Shown piece by piece: positions 24,707 to 32,760 of a DNA stretch of 64,000 bases. Every line of letters begins with the position of its first letter. The stretch's first letter is position 1. This DNA is from Rhizorhabdus phycosphaerae (GTDB taxonomy: Bacteria; Pseudomonadota; Alphaproteobacteria; Sphingomonadales; Sphingomonadaceae). The stretch covers positions 1,674,001-1,738,000 of the forward strand of contig NZ_CP049107.1 of the NCBI RefSeq assembly GCF_011044255.1. The letters are read 5' to 3'. Made by a program: the position numbers and the translations under genes. Below the pieces are notes generated by a model. The model saw only the letters and a list, made by a program, of their open reading frames with translations. It ran no database searches and was not told the DNA's origin.

Positions 24707-26788
24707 CTAAAGCTTCACGCGCAGCGTCAGGCGACCGTTGATCGGGGCCCCCGTCGAGATGTTGTTGTTGTTGTGCGCGTCCGAAAAATAGGTCTCGTCG
24801 AGCAGATTTTCGACGTTCAGCTGGACGTCGATCCGATCGCTGGCTTTCAGGAACAGCGCCGCATCGACCCGGGTAAAGCCCGGCAGCCGGGTGGTGGTTG
24901 CGGCTGTGCGAATGGCGGCGAACTGCGACGATTGACGGATCACGCCAACACCTACGCCGAAAGTGGGCGTCACGTCATAGCGATTCCAGAGAGATGCCTG
25001 ATGCCGAGGGACCTGGCCCAGCCGGACGAAGCTGTTCCCGCGCAACTTGGCGTCCTGATAGCTGTAGGCCGCGCTGCTCTGCCAGCCCGGAGCGATCCGG
25101 CCGGTGATCGCCGCTTCCACGCCTTTGGTTCGTGTGCCGCCGATGTTGATCGTCGCTAGGACATTGTTCGGATCGGGCGTGGTAGCATTGGTGCGGTCGA
25201 GCTGAAACAGGGCCAGCGTGGCGCTGAGGTCGGGCCGGATGTCCCACTTCGCGCCCACCTCATAATTGGTGAAACGCTCGGGCGCGAGATTGGACTGCGC
25301 GACGGTCAGACTGACGAACTGATCCCCCGAGCGCGGAAGGAAGGACCGGCTGAAGCTGCCGTAGAAGGACATGTTCTCGCGCGGCTTGAGGATCAGGCCG
25401 AGGCGCGGGCTGATCTTCTCGTCCGTGCGGGCGAAGGGGCGCGGCGCGGCGCCGATGAGGTCGGTCCCTTCGATCCGGAAGAGGTCATAGCGCAGGCCGA
25501 CGACGACATCGACATGGTCGCCAAAGGCGATCTGATCCTGCGCATAGACGGACAGGACGGTGACGTCGGACCGTGTATTGCGGGCAAGAGCGCCGAACTG
25601 CACCGTCGGATAGACGGGGTTCGCCAGGTCGAAGACGCTGCTCGACAAAGTGCCGTTGCGGCGCTGGTTGGTCGAATGCTGGTCGCCATATTCCAGGCCG
25701 CCGAGCAGCGTGTTGCCGATCTCGCCCAGCGCGAATTTCCAGACCAGATTGGACTGGACGATGATGTTCCGACGGGTCGTGGGATCGGTGTAGCTGGAGA
25801 GCGCGACGGTCCCGTTATCGGCCGTCGCCGCGCCATTGGCGAAGACGTTGGTATAATATTTGTCGTAGTCGCCATAGAGGACCGTTGTCGACCAGTTGAG
25901 GCTGTCGGTCAGTTCGCCATCGAGCCGGGCCTTGGCGATATGCGCTTCGAGCCCCGCGCGGTTGATCCCCGGAACGCCTACGAAGGTGTCGCGCTGGCCG
26001 CGCACGGGGCGATTGGGTCGCCCCGCCCCCGTAGCCACCGATGGGATGCCCCGATCGGTCACACGGTCGTCGTTCACATATTCATAGGACAGGCCGAGCT
26101 TCCACGCGCCCAGATCGACCGCGACATAGGGATTGACGGCATAGCGTTTGCCATCGAACCGGTCGCGGTGGTTGTTCAGCTCTTCGTAGAAGCCGTTGAT
26201 CCGGATCGCGGCGTTGTCGGCGATCGGTGCGTTGACGTCGGCGGCCACATCCCAGGCGCCGAAGCTGTTGACGCTGCCCTCTGCCGTCGCGCGCAGCAGA
26301 TCGGCCGAGGGGGTCTTCTGGACGCGGTTGATGATGCCGCCGCTGCCGCCGCGCCCGAAGATGAGCGCGAACGGCCCCTTCAATATCTCGACGCGCTCGA
26401 TGTTGTAGAGGCTGCGATAATATTGAACGTCGTCGCGCACGCCATCGAGGAAGAAGTCGGCGGTGGTGTTCTGTCCGCGCAGAGTGATCTGGTCGCGATT
26501 GCCCTCGCCCTGCCCCACGGTCGTGCCCGGTACGTAGCGGAGCACGTCGGCCATGCTGCGCAGCGCCTGATCGTCGATCCGGGCGCGCGTCACGACCGAC
26601 ACGGTCTGCGGGACGTCGATCAGCGGCGTATCGGTCTTGGTCGCCGTGGCGGTATCGGTCGCCTTATAGCCGATCGCCTTGCCGGTAACGATGATCGTCC
26701 GGCCGTCGGCCTGATCGGCCCCATCGGCTTCCGCCGCCATGGCCGGCACAGACAGAGCAGCAAAGCACAACAGAAACGCGCGACTCAT
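24707..26788 (-). CDS. TonB-dependent siderophore receptor
   Basis: Outer-membrane ferric-siderophore receptor (693 residues). A signal peptide (residues 1 to about 18, cut after AMA) precedes a short linker, a plug domain with the family sequence VPQTVSVVTRARIDD and ERVEILKGPFALIFGRGGSGG, and a 22-strand-type beta barrel ending in the aromatic/basic terminal strand LTLRVKL. The ATG at 26788 is chosen over one 18 bases upstream because GGGGAGG lies just before it. An imperfect AT/GC inverted pattern near 26850 could be an iron-regulator site, but I could not call a Fur box. It has no adjacent uptake genes. Confidence 0.92.
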   Translation of the reverse strand: MSRAFLLCFAALSVPAMAAEADGADQADGRTIIVTGKAIGYKATDTATATKTDTPLIDVPQTVSVVTRARIDDQALRSMADVLRYVPGTTVGQGEGNRDQITLRGQNTTADFFLDGVRDDVQYYRSLYNIERVEILKGPFALIFGRGGSGGIINRVQKTPSADLLRATAEGSVNSFGAWDVAADVNAPIADNAAIRINGFYEELNNHRDRFDGKRYAVNPYVAVDLGAWKLGLSYEYVNDDRVTDRGIPSVATGAGRPNRPVRGQRDTFVGVPGINRAGLEAHIAKARLDGELTDSLNWSTTVLYGDYDKYYTNVFANGAATADNGTVALSSYTDPTTRRNIIVQSNLVWKFALGEIGNTLLGGLEYGDQHSTNQRRNGTLSSSVFDLANPVYPTVQFGALARNTRSDVTVLSVYAQDQIAFGDHVDVVVGLRYDLFRIEGTDLIGAAPRPFARTDEKISPRLGLILKPRENMSFYGSFSRSFLPRSGDQFVSLTVAQSNLAPERFTNYEVGAKWDIRPDLSATLALFQLDRTNATTPDPNNVLATINIGGTRTKGVEAAITGRIAPGWQSSAAYSYQDAKLRGNSFVRLGQVPRHQASLWNRYDVTPTFGVGVGVIRQSSQFAAIRTAATTTRLPGFTRVDAALFLKASDRIDVQLNVENLLDETYFSDAHNNNNISTGAPINGRLTLRVKL

Positions 26789-26891
26789 TTCGCCTCCCCA
26801 ACGCAAAGTCGGAGCGGCCCATAGCGATCATTACGCGCTATTGCCAGTCATTCGCATGTGCAAGGCTAGCTAGGCTACCACCGCAGCGGTG

Positions 26892-27563
26892 CTATCTGTC
26901 CGCGAAATGCAAAAGGGTAAAGAATGCGCCCAGGCCCAACACCCACCACAATGCATATTGGCCCAAATCCCACAGAACATCATTGGAAGAAGACGTCGGC
27001 GGTTCGGGGTAGCTCCGGTGGTCGCCGAGAGTCAGCGATCCGTGCCAGATCGAGTTCTTCCGCGGACGCAGCGATCGGAAGCGCACTTCGCTCTCGAACG
27101 GACTGAACCCGCATAGCTCCCTGCCCAGATCGATCGGAATATCCCAGAAATAGGGACTGTCCGGATCGACGTCCTGCAGCGCTTTGAGCCGATCATGGAT
27201 CGGACCGAACGCGGGTGGAAGCTTGCCTTCGGTCTCCAGCAGATCTCCGACGACGTCGATCTTCCACAGCGTTTTGCCATTGCGGACTGCGATCATCGAC
27301 CCGCTCGGCGTGTCGACCTGGTCCTGATAGTCGCACGCGATGACGGTACCATGGCGCGACAGCGCGCCCAGATTGTCGGGATGGGCCAGGCCATTGAAAT
27401 TGGCATAGAGGATCGTCCAGCCCGCCTCGGTCCTGCCCCACGCATAGGGGTCCGCCGCACAAGCGGCGACATCCTCCTCGCCCGTCTCTTCCAGCCCCAA
27501 CAGGTCGAGCAGGGCCTCGGCCGGAAGGTCACGGACCGCGATCCAGCTATCATGCACGCTCAT
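26892..27563 (-). CDS. Putative immunity protein with C-terminal membrane anchor
   Basis: A 223-residue protein with no family I recognise. It is acidic (many Asp/Glu between residues 8 and 140), apparently globular up to about residue 185, and ends in one strongly hydrophobic helix (about 198-220, WWVLGLGAFFTLL) before a short charged tail. It starts 2 bases after the stop of the toxin-like gene, and its GGGGAG ribosome site lies inside that gene's 3' end, the arrangement typical of toxin-immunity pairs. Immunity function is inferred only from this pairing, acidity and linkage. A small CACCG/CGGTG hairpin follows its stop. Confidence 0.6.
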   Translation of the reverse strand: MSVHDSWIAVRDLPAEALLDLLGLEETGEEDVAACAADPYAWGRTEAGWTILYANFNGLAHPDNLGALSRHGTVIACDYQDQVDTPSGSMIAVRNGKTLWKIDVVGDLLETEGKLPPAFGPIHDRLKALQDVDPDSPYFWDIPIDLGRELCGFSPFESEVRFRSLRPRKNSIWHGSLTLGDHRSYPEPPTSSSNDVLWDLGQYALWWVLGLGAFFTLLHFADR

Positions 27564-27565
27564 GA

Positions 27566-28606
27566 TTATCTCCCCTTCTTGACGGGTTTGTCCGACCGAA
27601 TTCTGAGCGGTCCCTGAGAAAGGATCGAGCCCGTCGGGACGGACGCGCCGGCGAGGATATCGCGCGGCAGGAAATGATCGACGCGATACAGATCTCCATA
27701 TTCCTCCCTCGCTGTCGTCTGCCGACGGCTGAGCCCCTTCTTGGCGTGGCTTACTCCGAACTTTGCTTCGACTATCCCGGCCGCGGCGCCTGTCCCGGTC
27801 CGATGATCGACCACGGTGTACCTGCCATTCCGGAGATACTCTCGTCGCGGCCCTGGCGTGATGCTTTCGCCGCGCAACCGCGTCCGCTGCCGAGCAAGCT
27901 TTTCGCCCAACTCACCCTTCTTCTTGGGCGAGAACCTCTCGACCCTCCGCATCAACCCGAAGGCCGGAAGCACTGCAAAGTTGCCGTCTGCTGCACCTCC
28001 ACTGATCTTGCCGGCCAGACGTAGCAGATCCTGGCGCGACCCTGTCCCATGATCCAGAAGATCCTGAACGCCAGCTGTGACGCCCCCCGTTACCGCGCCA
28101 ACATATTGTGGCCTGCCCGCCAGAGCGGCCGCCACCCCTGCTGCACCGCCGACCGCGCTTCCCGCATATTCGCCGAGAGAACCCCGCTTCCCGCGTAGGA
28201 CATCCGCCACGCCTTGCGAGCCCACGCCGACACCCGCTCCGATCCCGGCAAGTTTGCCTGCCTCACTTGCGAGCAACCGCGTCGCGACCTTCATTCGCTC
28301 TGCCCTCGCGACGTTGGCGAGTGACAAACCGGGCACGGCTATCTGAGCAATCGTCCCGCCTGCCTTGCCTGCCAAGCGCGCGTAAGGATGGACCGCCTCA
28401 TCATAGCGGTTTTGGGCTCGTTCCGCCTTCAGTCGTCGATCATAGGCCGCCTGAAACGACTTACCGTGTGCCGCATCAATAATCGCATTCACTACCGCGG
28501 GTGCGTAATCTCCCAAGTCGAACGGCGCCGAGTCTACGATTCCCCGCAATCCGGCCTTCGTGCTTTCCCAGCCCGAAGACCTTGAATTTCCTTTTGATCT
28601 GCCCAT
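27566..28606 (-). CDS. Putative polymorphic toxin with PD-(D/E)XK-type nuclease end
   Basis: A 346-residue protein. Residues 1-95 are basic and helical, residues about 95-185 are Gly/Ala-rich and weakly hydrophobic (GIGAGVGVGSQG, SAVGGAAGVAAA, GAVTGGVTAG), and the C-terminal 90 residues are basic. This C-terminal part has Asp267 in YTVVDHRTG, Glu280-Ala-Lys282 in IVEAKFG and Gln296 in LSRRQ, the D...ExK...Q order of restriction-endonuclease-fold toxins. No signal peptide, PAAR, VgrG, Rhs or LXG part is visible, so the delivery route is unknown. A GGGGGAG site precedes the ATG. The next gene is read as its immunity partner. The nuclease call rests on motif reading by eye. Confidence 0.6.
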   Translation of the reverse strand: MGRSKGNSRSSGWESTKAGLRGIVDSAPFDLGDYAPAVVNAIIDAAHGKSFQAAYDRRLKAERAQNRYDEAVHPYARLAGKAGGTIAQIAVPGLSLANVARAERMKVATRLLASEAGKLAGIGAGVGVGSQGVADVLRGKRGSLGEYAGSAVGGAAGVAAALAGRPQYVGAVTGGVTAGVQDLLDHGTGSRQDLLRLAGKISGGAADGNFAVLPAFGLMRRVERFSPKKKGELGEKLARQRTRLRGESITPGPRREYLRNGRYTVVDHRTGTGAAAGIVEAKFGVSHAKKGLSRRQTTAREEYGDLYRVDHFLPRDILAGASVPTGSILSQGPLRIRSDKPVKKGR

Positions 28607-28729
28607 TCCTACTCCCCCGGAAGGTCCAGCTAGCGGCCTTGCCGCGATCCGGAGGAGAAGCAGCCATAGACTCTCCTACAATTCAAGAACATTTGCAGAA
28701 CAAACTCGAGCCATGGACGTTCGAAACAA

Positions 28730-29461
28730 TCAGCGCTGTTCAACCGACATCTCCACGACCCGGAAGACCGCCCCCGACCCTGCATCGCGCACGAGATCGA
28801 CCCGCTCCCCATCCCAGTGATAATCGAGATGCCGCCCCTGCACCGGGCTGGACGCGCAATCCGGGTAGAACAGCGCAACGCATTCTCCCGCTGCGTGCCT
28901 TACGCTCGGAAAAACGATGCCGTCCGAGCCTGCAGCGCGCAGTTGTTCGGCAAGCGCCTGCGATGCGGCATAGCTGTCGCGGTTCAGCACGGCAGCGAAG
29001 CGGGGATCATCTCCCCGCACGTCATGCAGATCGGCTTCGACCGACATCACGATCTCCCGAAACTGCGACGTCCATCCCGGCGCCTCGCGCGTGCGCGCCA
29101 TGAAGCGGGCGTGGTGGTGGATCGTCTCGAACAGCGCCGTTTCGAATGCGTCGGCCAGATAGAGCACACCCCGGCTGCCGTCGCTGAAGCGGCTGGGGCG
29201 ATCCGGGCTGACATGGGTGAAGGGCGCCATCAGATAGGACGCCCCCGCTCCGCCGACGCGCCGGTCCGCCGGGATCAGATCGAGATTGCCGATGGTCGCC
29301 ATAAGCCGGGGATTGGTCTTCTGTTCGGCCGAGATCAGCAGCGGCCAGTCGGCGGGATCGGCGATATCCTCGAACAGGTCGATCGGCGGAAAGGCGCTGC
29401 GGATGATCCGGACCGCGCTACTCCAGTCGATACGGACCTGTGGGAGATCATCGGCCGGCAT
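28730..29461 (-). CDS. RES domain toxin
   Basis: A 243-residue RES-family protein, the toxin half of Xre-RES type II modules; characterised members degrade NAD+ or ADP-ribosylate metabolic enzymes. Family features visible are the central FSDGSRGVLYLADAFETALFETIHHHARFM stretch split over about residues 90-120 (with the conserved R, E and H), and the SDGIVFPSVRHAAGECVALFYPD end containing the conserved Ser. It follows the antitoxin with a one-base TGATG overlap at 29461; a GTG three bases upstream is the other possible start. Downstream, 123 bases to the putative nuclease toxin hold no gene. Confidence 0.88.
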   Translation of the reverse strand: MPADDLPQVRIDWSSAVRIIRSAFPPIDLFEDIADPADWPLLISAEQKTNPRLMATIGNLDLIPADRRVGGAGASYLMAPFTHVSPDRPSRFSDGSRGVLYLADAFETALFETIHHHARFMARTREAPGWTSQFREIVMSVEADLHDVRGDDPRFAAVLNRDSYAASQALAEQLRAAGSDGIVFPSVRHAAGECVALFYPDCASSPVQGRHLDYHWDGERVDLVRDAGSGAVFRVVEMSVEQR

Positions 29462-29874
29462 CACCAGCCGCCGCGCTCAGCATCCACATAGCGGCGGACG
29501 CGCATCAGATCGGTGAGTTCACCGCCCAGCATCACGTCCAGCGCGCTTGCCCCGCCAAAGGCATCATTGATGGCCCTTATCCAGGCATAGACCCGACCGG
29601 CATCGGCAAAGATCGTGCGAAGCGCCTTGTGGATGCCCATCAGATTGGACAGCCGCGCCCGCCCATCCCGCGAGACCCGACCCGGCCCCTCGGCCTTCCA
29701 CCGCCGATAGGAGCGCAGCGGCATATCGAGCAACGTCGCCGCCTGCTCGTCGGTGAGGCCCCATTTGCCGAACAGGTTGATCGCCGCGCGGAACATCGCC
29801 GCAGCCTCATCCTGGGTGATCGGCTCCGGCCGGAACGGCGGGACGGCGGTATCGATGGGGTGCAGGCCAAGCAT
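29461..29874 (-). CDS. Xre/MbcA/ParS-type antitoxin of the RES module
   Basis: A 137-residue antitoxin. The N-terminal region is an Xre-like helical fold (WGLTDEQAATLLDMPLRSYRRWKAEG), and the C-terminal MbcA/ParS/Xre toxin-binding domain contains RLSNLMGIHKALRTIF and ending motifs ALDVMLGGELTDLMRVRRYVDAERGGW in family order. Such proteins neutralise the RES toxin and repress their own promoter. The ATG at 29874 has GGAG 6 bases upstream; a TTG at 29880 is less likely. A perfect palindrome overlaps this ribosome site. Confidence 0.87.
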   Translation of the reverse strand: MLGLHPIDTAVPPFRPEPITQDEAAAMFRAAINLFGKWGLTDEQAATLLDMPLRSYRRWKAEGPGRVSRDGRARLSNLMGIHKALRTIFADAGRVYAWIRAINDAFGGASALDVMLGGELTDLMRVRRYVDAERGGW

Positions 29875-29883
29875 GGACAATCT

Positions 29884-29903
29884 CCAATATGGCTACATAT
29901 TGG
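29884..29903. promoter_or_regulatory. Autoregulatory operator palindrome of the Xre-RES module
   Basis: CCAATATG-GCTA-CATATTGG is a perfect 8-bp inverted repeat with a 4-base spacer, 10 bases upstream of the antitoxin ATG, so it covers the ribosome-binding region. A matching half site CATATTG recurs at 29974-29980. Position and symmetry fit a site for the Xre-like antitoxin; binding is inferred. Confidence 0.65.
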
Positions 29904-30280
29904 GTCTTCAATGCCATTTGGCAACACTGTGCTTTGCGCATTTTTAGCGAGAGAAGATCCCGCAAAGCCATAACATATTGTATTACAGATCTATTTCTAC
30001 AAAGCCTCGTCAGACTACTGCCGAGCGACCCGACATCAGGGAAAATTGCGCCGAGTCGTGCCCAAGGATGCGGGCATGCAATTCAAGACTTTGCGGGGGC
30101 TCGTCCGAGAGAAGCGCGACGCCAGCTCTGTCCCCGCGTTGGCGTGGATAGCTGCGCCAAGATCAAACAACTGGCGCAGGCGGCATTTTGTCGAGCCAAT
30201 CCCTGTTAAGGGCCATGGACATTTTGATCTTGCCGGTAGAGGATGAGGCTGGGGAGCATGCTGCTGAGAGGAACGATATT
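29904..30280. other. Gap between the antitoxin and cytochrome c genes
   Basis: About 375 bases with no gene I can support. The left third is AT-rich for this genome and should contain the antitoxin promoter and the extra CATATTG half site. A 56-codon frame (30076-30246) has no ribosome site or family pattern. The right end carries the AGAGG ribosome site of the cytochrome gene. Confidence 0.35.
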
Positions 30281-30826
30281 ATGCGATCTGGATCCATGGT
30301 TCGTTTTGGTCGACTAGCCATTTGTACCGCGGTTTCGGCGCTTGCGCTGACCGCCTGTTCCAGCAAGTCCGAAGAGAAGGCTGCCGATACGACGACGACG
30401 GCAAGCGCAACAGATACGGCCGCTCCGGCCGCAGCTACGCCGGCACCGGCCGCTGCGCCCGCAGCTTCGGGTGCGCCCGCGGCCGACAACACCGACACGA
30501 CCGACGGCACCAAGCTTGCCAGCTTCACCGGCGATGCGACGAAGGGCGAAGCCGCCTTCGTCGCCTGCAAGACCTGCCATGACCCGGTCCAGAACAAGAT
30601 CGGCCCGCACCTGGCCGGTGTCGTCGGCCGCAAGGCCGGCAGCGTGGCCGACTACACCTATTCGCCGGCCAACAAGAATAGCGGCATCACCTGGACGCCC
30701 GAGAAGCTGTTCCAGTATCTGCAGGGTCCGCAGCGCGTGGTGCCGGGCACCAAGATGGCGTTCAGCGGCATTCCCGATGCACAGAAGCGTGCAGACGTGA
30801 TCGCCTACCTCGCAACACTCAAGTGA
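30281..30826 (+). CDS. Lipoprotein class I cytochrome c
   Basis: A 181-residue membrane-anchored cytochrome. An N-terminal signal with lipobox LTAC (Cys near residue 25) is followed by a Ser/Thr/Ala/Pro-rich spacer to about residue 75, then one class I cytochrome domain with heme motif CKTCH and a distal methionine in VVPGTKMAFSGIP. The ending IAYLATLK is typical of cytochrome c2-like proteins. A flexible tether plus a soluble-type heme domain suits electron shuttling at the membrane, possibly to the photosynthetic reaction centre cytochrome or a terminal oxidase. No nearby gene fixes its partner. The start has AGAGG about 9 bases upstream. Confidence 0.88.
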   Translation: MRSGSMVRFGRLAICTAVSALALTACSSKSEEKAADTTTTASATDTAAPAAATPAPAAAPAASGAPAADNTDTTDGTKLASFTGDATKGEAAFVACKTCHDPVQNKIGPHLAGVVGRKAGSVADYTYSPANKNSGITWTPEKLFQYLQGPQRVVPGTKMAFSGIPDAQKRADVIAYLATLK

Positions 30827-31091
30827 TGCGCGGTCCACCTCGCCGGCGCAGGTCGGCGAGGTGGATCGGAAACGATAGCGCGAGCGTCAGCGCGATCAGC
30901 AGCCAAGGCGCATCGACCAGTGCAAGGCGCACGGCCACCATCATCAAGGCACCGGGCAACAACCGCAGCGCCGCATCGGCCACAGTCCAGCGCCCCGCCT
31001 TCACCAGCCAGACGAACTCCGCTGCGATGACCAGCAGGACGAAGTCCGCGGCATGGCCGCTGGCGAACGCCCAGGCCAGCCAGCCGCTCAG
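30819..31091 (-). CDS. Small membrane protein downstream of tspO
   Basis: A hydrophobic protein of about 90 residues with three likely membrane helices and a basic end (HLADLRRR). The frame is open from 31103 and has no ATG. Possible starts are a CTG at 31091 that overlaps the tspO stop (CTGA), an ATT at 31097, or a GTG at 31004 that would remove the first helix. Composition and continuity with the tspO operon argue that it is real; the overlap favours the CTG. I do not recognise a family. It ends the leftward photosynthesis operon. Confidence 0.5.
   Translation of the reverse strand: MSGWLAWAFASGHAADFVLLVIAAEFVWLVKAGRWTVADAALRLLPGALMMVAVRLALVDAPWLLIALTLALSFPIHLADLRRRGGPRIT
30834..30865. terminator. 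Terminator hairpin after the cytochrome c gene
   Basis: TCCACCTCGCC and GGCGAGGTGGA are perfectly complementary 11-bp arms with a 10-base loop, starting 8 bases after the cytochrome stop. They also fall in the 3' coding end of the small membrane protein on the other strand, so the stem may serve both convergent transcripts. Confidence 0.7.
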
Positions 31092-31567
31092 CCGAATGGC
31101 CCGTTAAGCCGGACGATCGTCATGTTGAGATATCCGGCGAAAGTGACCCACATCAGATAGGGCAGCAACAACACGGCGCCCATGATCGATCTGCGCCAGA
31201 TGAAAACGATCAGCCCGAGGATCGAAATCCACAGCCCGATCACTTCCACCATCGCCCAGTCCGGTCGGTGGAGCTTGAAGAACAACAGACTCCAGAGGAT
31301 GTTGAGGAACCCGTTTAGGGCGAAGAGACCCAGCAGCCACTCGCGCTCGTTCCAGCGCATCGCCAGCCAGCCGTTGACCGCAGACAGGGCCGCCAACGCG
31401 AAGATTATCGTCCAGCCGATGCCATAAGCCGCATCGGGCGGCGCCCACTTGGGTTGGACGAGGCCGCGATACCAAGGCCCCAAATCGGTAATGGTCGCCC
31501 CCATGAACGCGACGACCGTCGCAAGGAGCAGGGCGACGACAGTCGGGAAAAGCCAGGCCCGGCTCAT
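31088..31567 (-). CDS. tspO: TspO/MBR family tryptophan-rich sensory protein
   Basis: A 159-residue five-helix membrane protein. Family features: the GPWYRGLVQPKWAPP motif near residue 32, the WSLLFF and W-rich helices, and a C-terminal WVTFAGYLN-x-x-I segment. In Rhodobacter TspO (CrtK) is an oxygen- and porphyrin-linked regulator of photosynthesis genes, and the gene is here embedded in the bchG-bchP operon. The ATG at 31567 overlaps the bchP stop (ATGA). A much longer upstream frame is bchP read out of frame. Confidence 0.93.
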   Translation of the reverse strand: MSRAWLFPTVVALLLATVVAFMGATITDLGPWYRGLVQPKWAPPDAAYGIGWTIIFALAALSAVNGWLAMRWNEREWLLGLFALNGFLNILWSLLFFKLHRPDWAMVEVIGLWISILGLIVFIWRRSIMGAVLLLPYLMWVTFAGYLNMTIVRLNGPFG

Positions 31568-32760
31568 CGCGATCCGCCCGCCGTCTGCAACAGGTGGCGC
31601 ATGTCCTTCAGGAAGATCCGCAGATAGGCCGCCGGTTGTGCGTAGACCAATCGCTTGTCCATATAGGCTGGCCATATCAGTTTCTGCACGTCGCGGTCCT
31701 CGCACATCGTCACGAAACGCTCCCGGCGCCGGTCGTTCCGATACCAGAAATATTGCATGATCCGAAGAACCCAGAACACCTGTCCATGGGCACGCATGAA
31801 AGCGCGGCGCGCCCGGCGCAGTGCCTTGGGATTGCCCGAGCGAAGGAAGGCGCCGACCGCAGAGGCTGCCTCGCGCCCGGCGACCATGGCATAGTAGATG
31901 CCCTCCCCCGAAGCCGGGGCGACTGCGCCCGCCGCATCGCCGGTGACGATGACATCGCGCCCATTGTCCCACCGCTTCAATGTCTTGAGCGGGATCGGCG
32001 CCCCTTCCCGACGGATCGTCGCACAGCCATCCAGACCCTCATGGGCGCGCAGTTGCGTGATAGAGTCACGCAGACCGAAACCCTTGATCGCGCTCCCGAC
32101 CCCGACGCTGGTGGTATCTCCATGCGGAAACACCCACGCGTAAAAATCCGGCGACAAGGCCCCCTGATAAAATACGTCGCAGCGGCTGCGATCGAAGCTA
32201 GGGTCGCTCTCAGGCGGCGACGCTATCACTTCGTGATAGGCATAGACGCAGGGCATGCGATCGGCATCGGCCAGGACCGCCCTTGCCACGCGCGAGCGGG
32301 CGCCATCGGCCCCGATCACGCATCGCGCCGCTACGCGCTGTTCCGCCCCGCCGCGCCTGTCGGTATAGACCACGATCGCTGCACCATCGGCATCCCGCTC
32401 AATACGCTGGAAAGTGCCGGTCCGGCGCTCGGCGCCCGATGTTTCCGCCCGCGCACGCAGCCATTCGTCGAAGCTGTCGCGATCGACCATGCCGACAAAG
32501 CCGGTCCTGCGGCGCTCGTCCACCAGCATATCGACCCGCTGGTCACGCGGGTCGATCATGCGTGCCGCGACCGCGCGCCCGACGAGGAGGTGCTCCGGAA
32601 TGGCGAAGTCGCGGATCAGTCGTGGCGGAATCGCACCGCCGCAGGGCTTGATCCGGCCAGCCCGGTCGAGCAGCAGGACATGACGGCCTTCCTTTGCGAG
32701 GTCATTTGCAGCGGTGGCCCCGGCCGGCCCGCCGCCGACGACGACGCAGTCATAGGTCAT
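31564..32760 (-). CDS. bchP: Geranylgeranyl reductase BchP
   Basis: FAD-dependent reductase (398 residues) that converts the geranylgeranyl tail of bacteriochlorophyll to phytyl. The dinucleotide-binding motif VVVGGGPAGATAA is at residues 6-18, followed by the family segments LLDRAGRIKPCGGAIPP and VIVTGDAAGAVAPASGEGIYYAM. The start ATG overlaps the stop of the upstream PucC-like gene (ATGA). Position between bchG and tspO is the usual one in photosynthesis clusters and confirms the role. Confidence 0.95.
   Translation of the reverse strand: MTYDCVVVGGGPAGATAANDLAKEGRHVLLLDRAGRIKPCGGAIPPRLIRDFAIPEHLLVGRAVAARMIDPRDQRVDMLVDERRRTGFVGMVDRDSFDEWLRARAETSGAERRTGTFQRIERDADGAAIVVYTDRRGGAEQRVAARCVIGADGARSRVARAVLADADRMPCVYAYHEVIASPPESDPSFDRSRCDVFYQGALSPDFYAWVFPHGDTTSVGVGSAIKGFGLRDSITQLRAHEGLDGCATIRREGAPIPLKTLKRWDNGRDVIVTGDAAGAVAPASGEGIYYAMVAGREAASAVGAFLRSGNPKALRRARRAFMRAHGQVFWVLRIMQYFWYRNDRRRERFVTMCEDRDVQKLIWPAYMDKRLVYAQPAAYLRIFLKDMRHLLQTAGGSR

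Noticed and set aside
26820-26870. Possible Fur box before the siderophore receptor
   Set aside because: Only an imperfect AT-containing repeat is present; it does not reach a recognisable 7-1-7 Fur pattern by eye.
26892-28606. Assignment of the toxin-like gene to a type VI secretion or Rhs system
   Set aside because: No PAAR, VgrG, Rhs repeats, MIX motif or secretion genes are in the window, so a delivery system cannot be named.
29889-30246. Frames in the antitoxin-cytochrome gap (106 and 66 codons)
   Set aside because: They overlap each other in different frames, cover the operator, and look like random translation.
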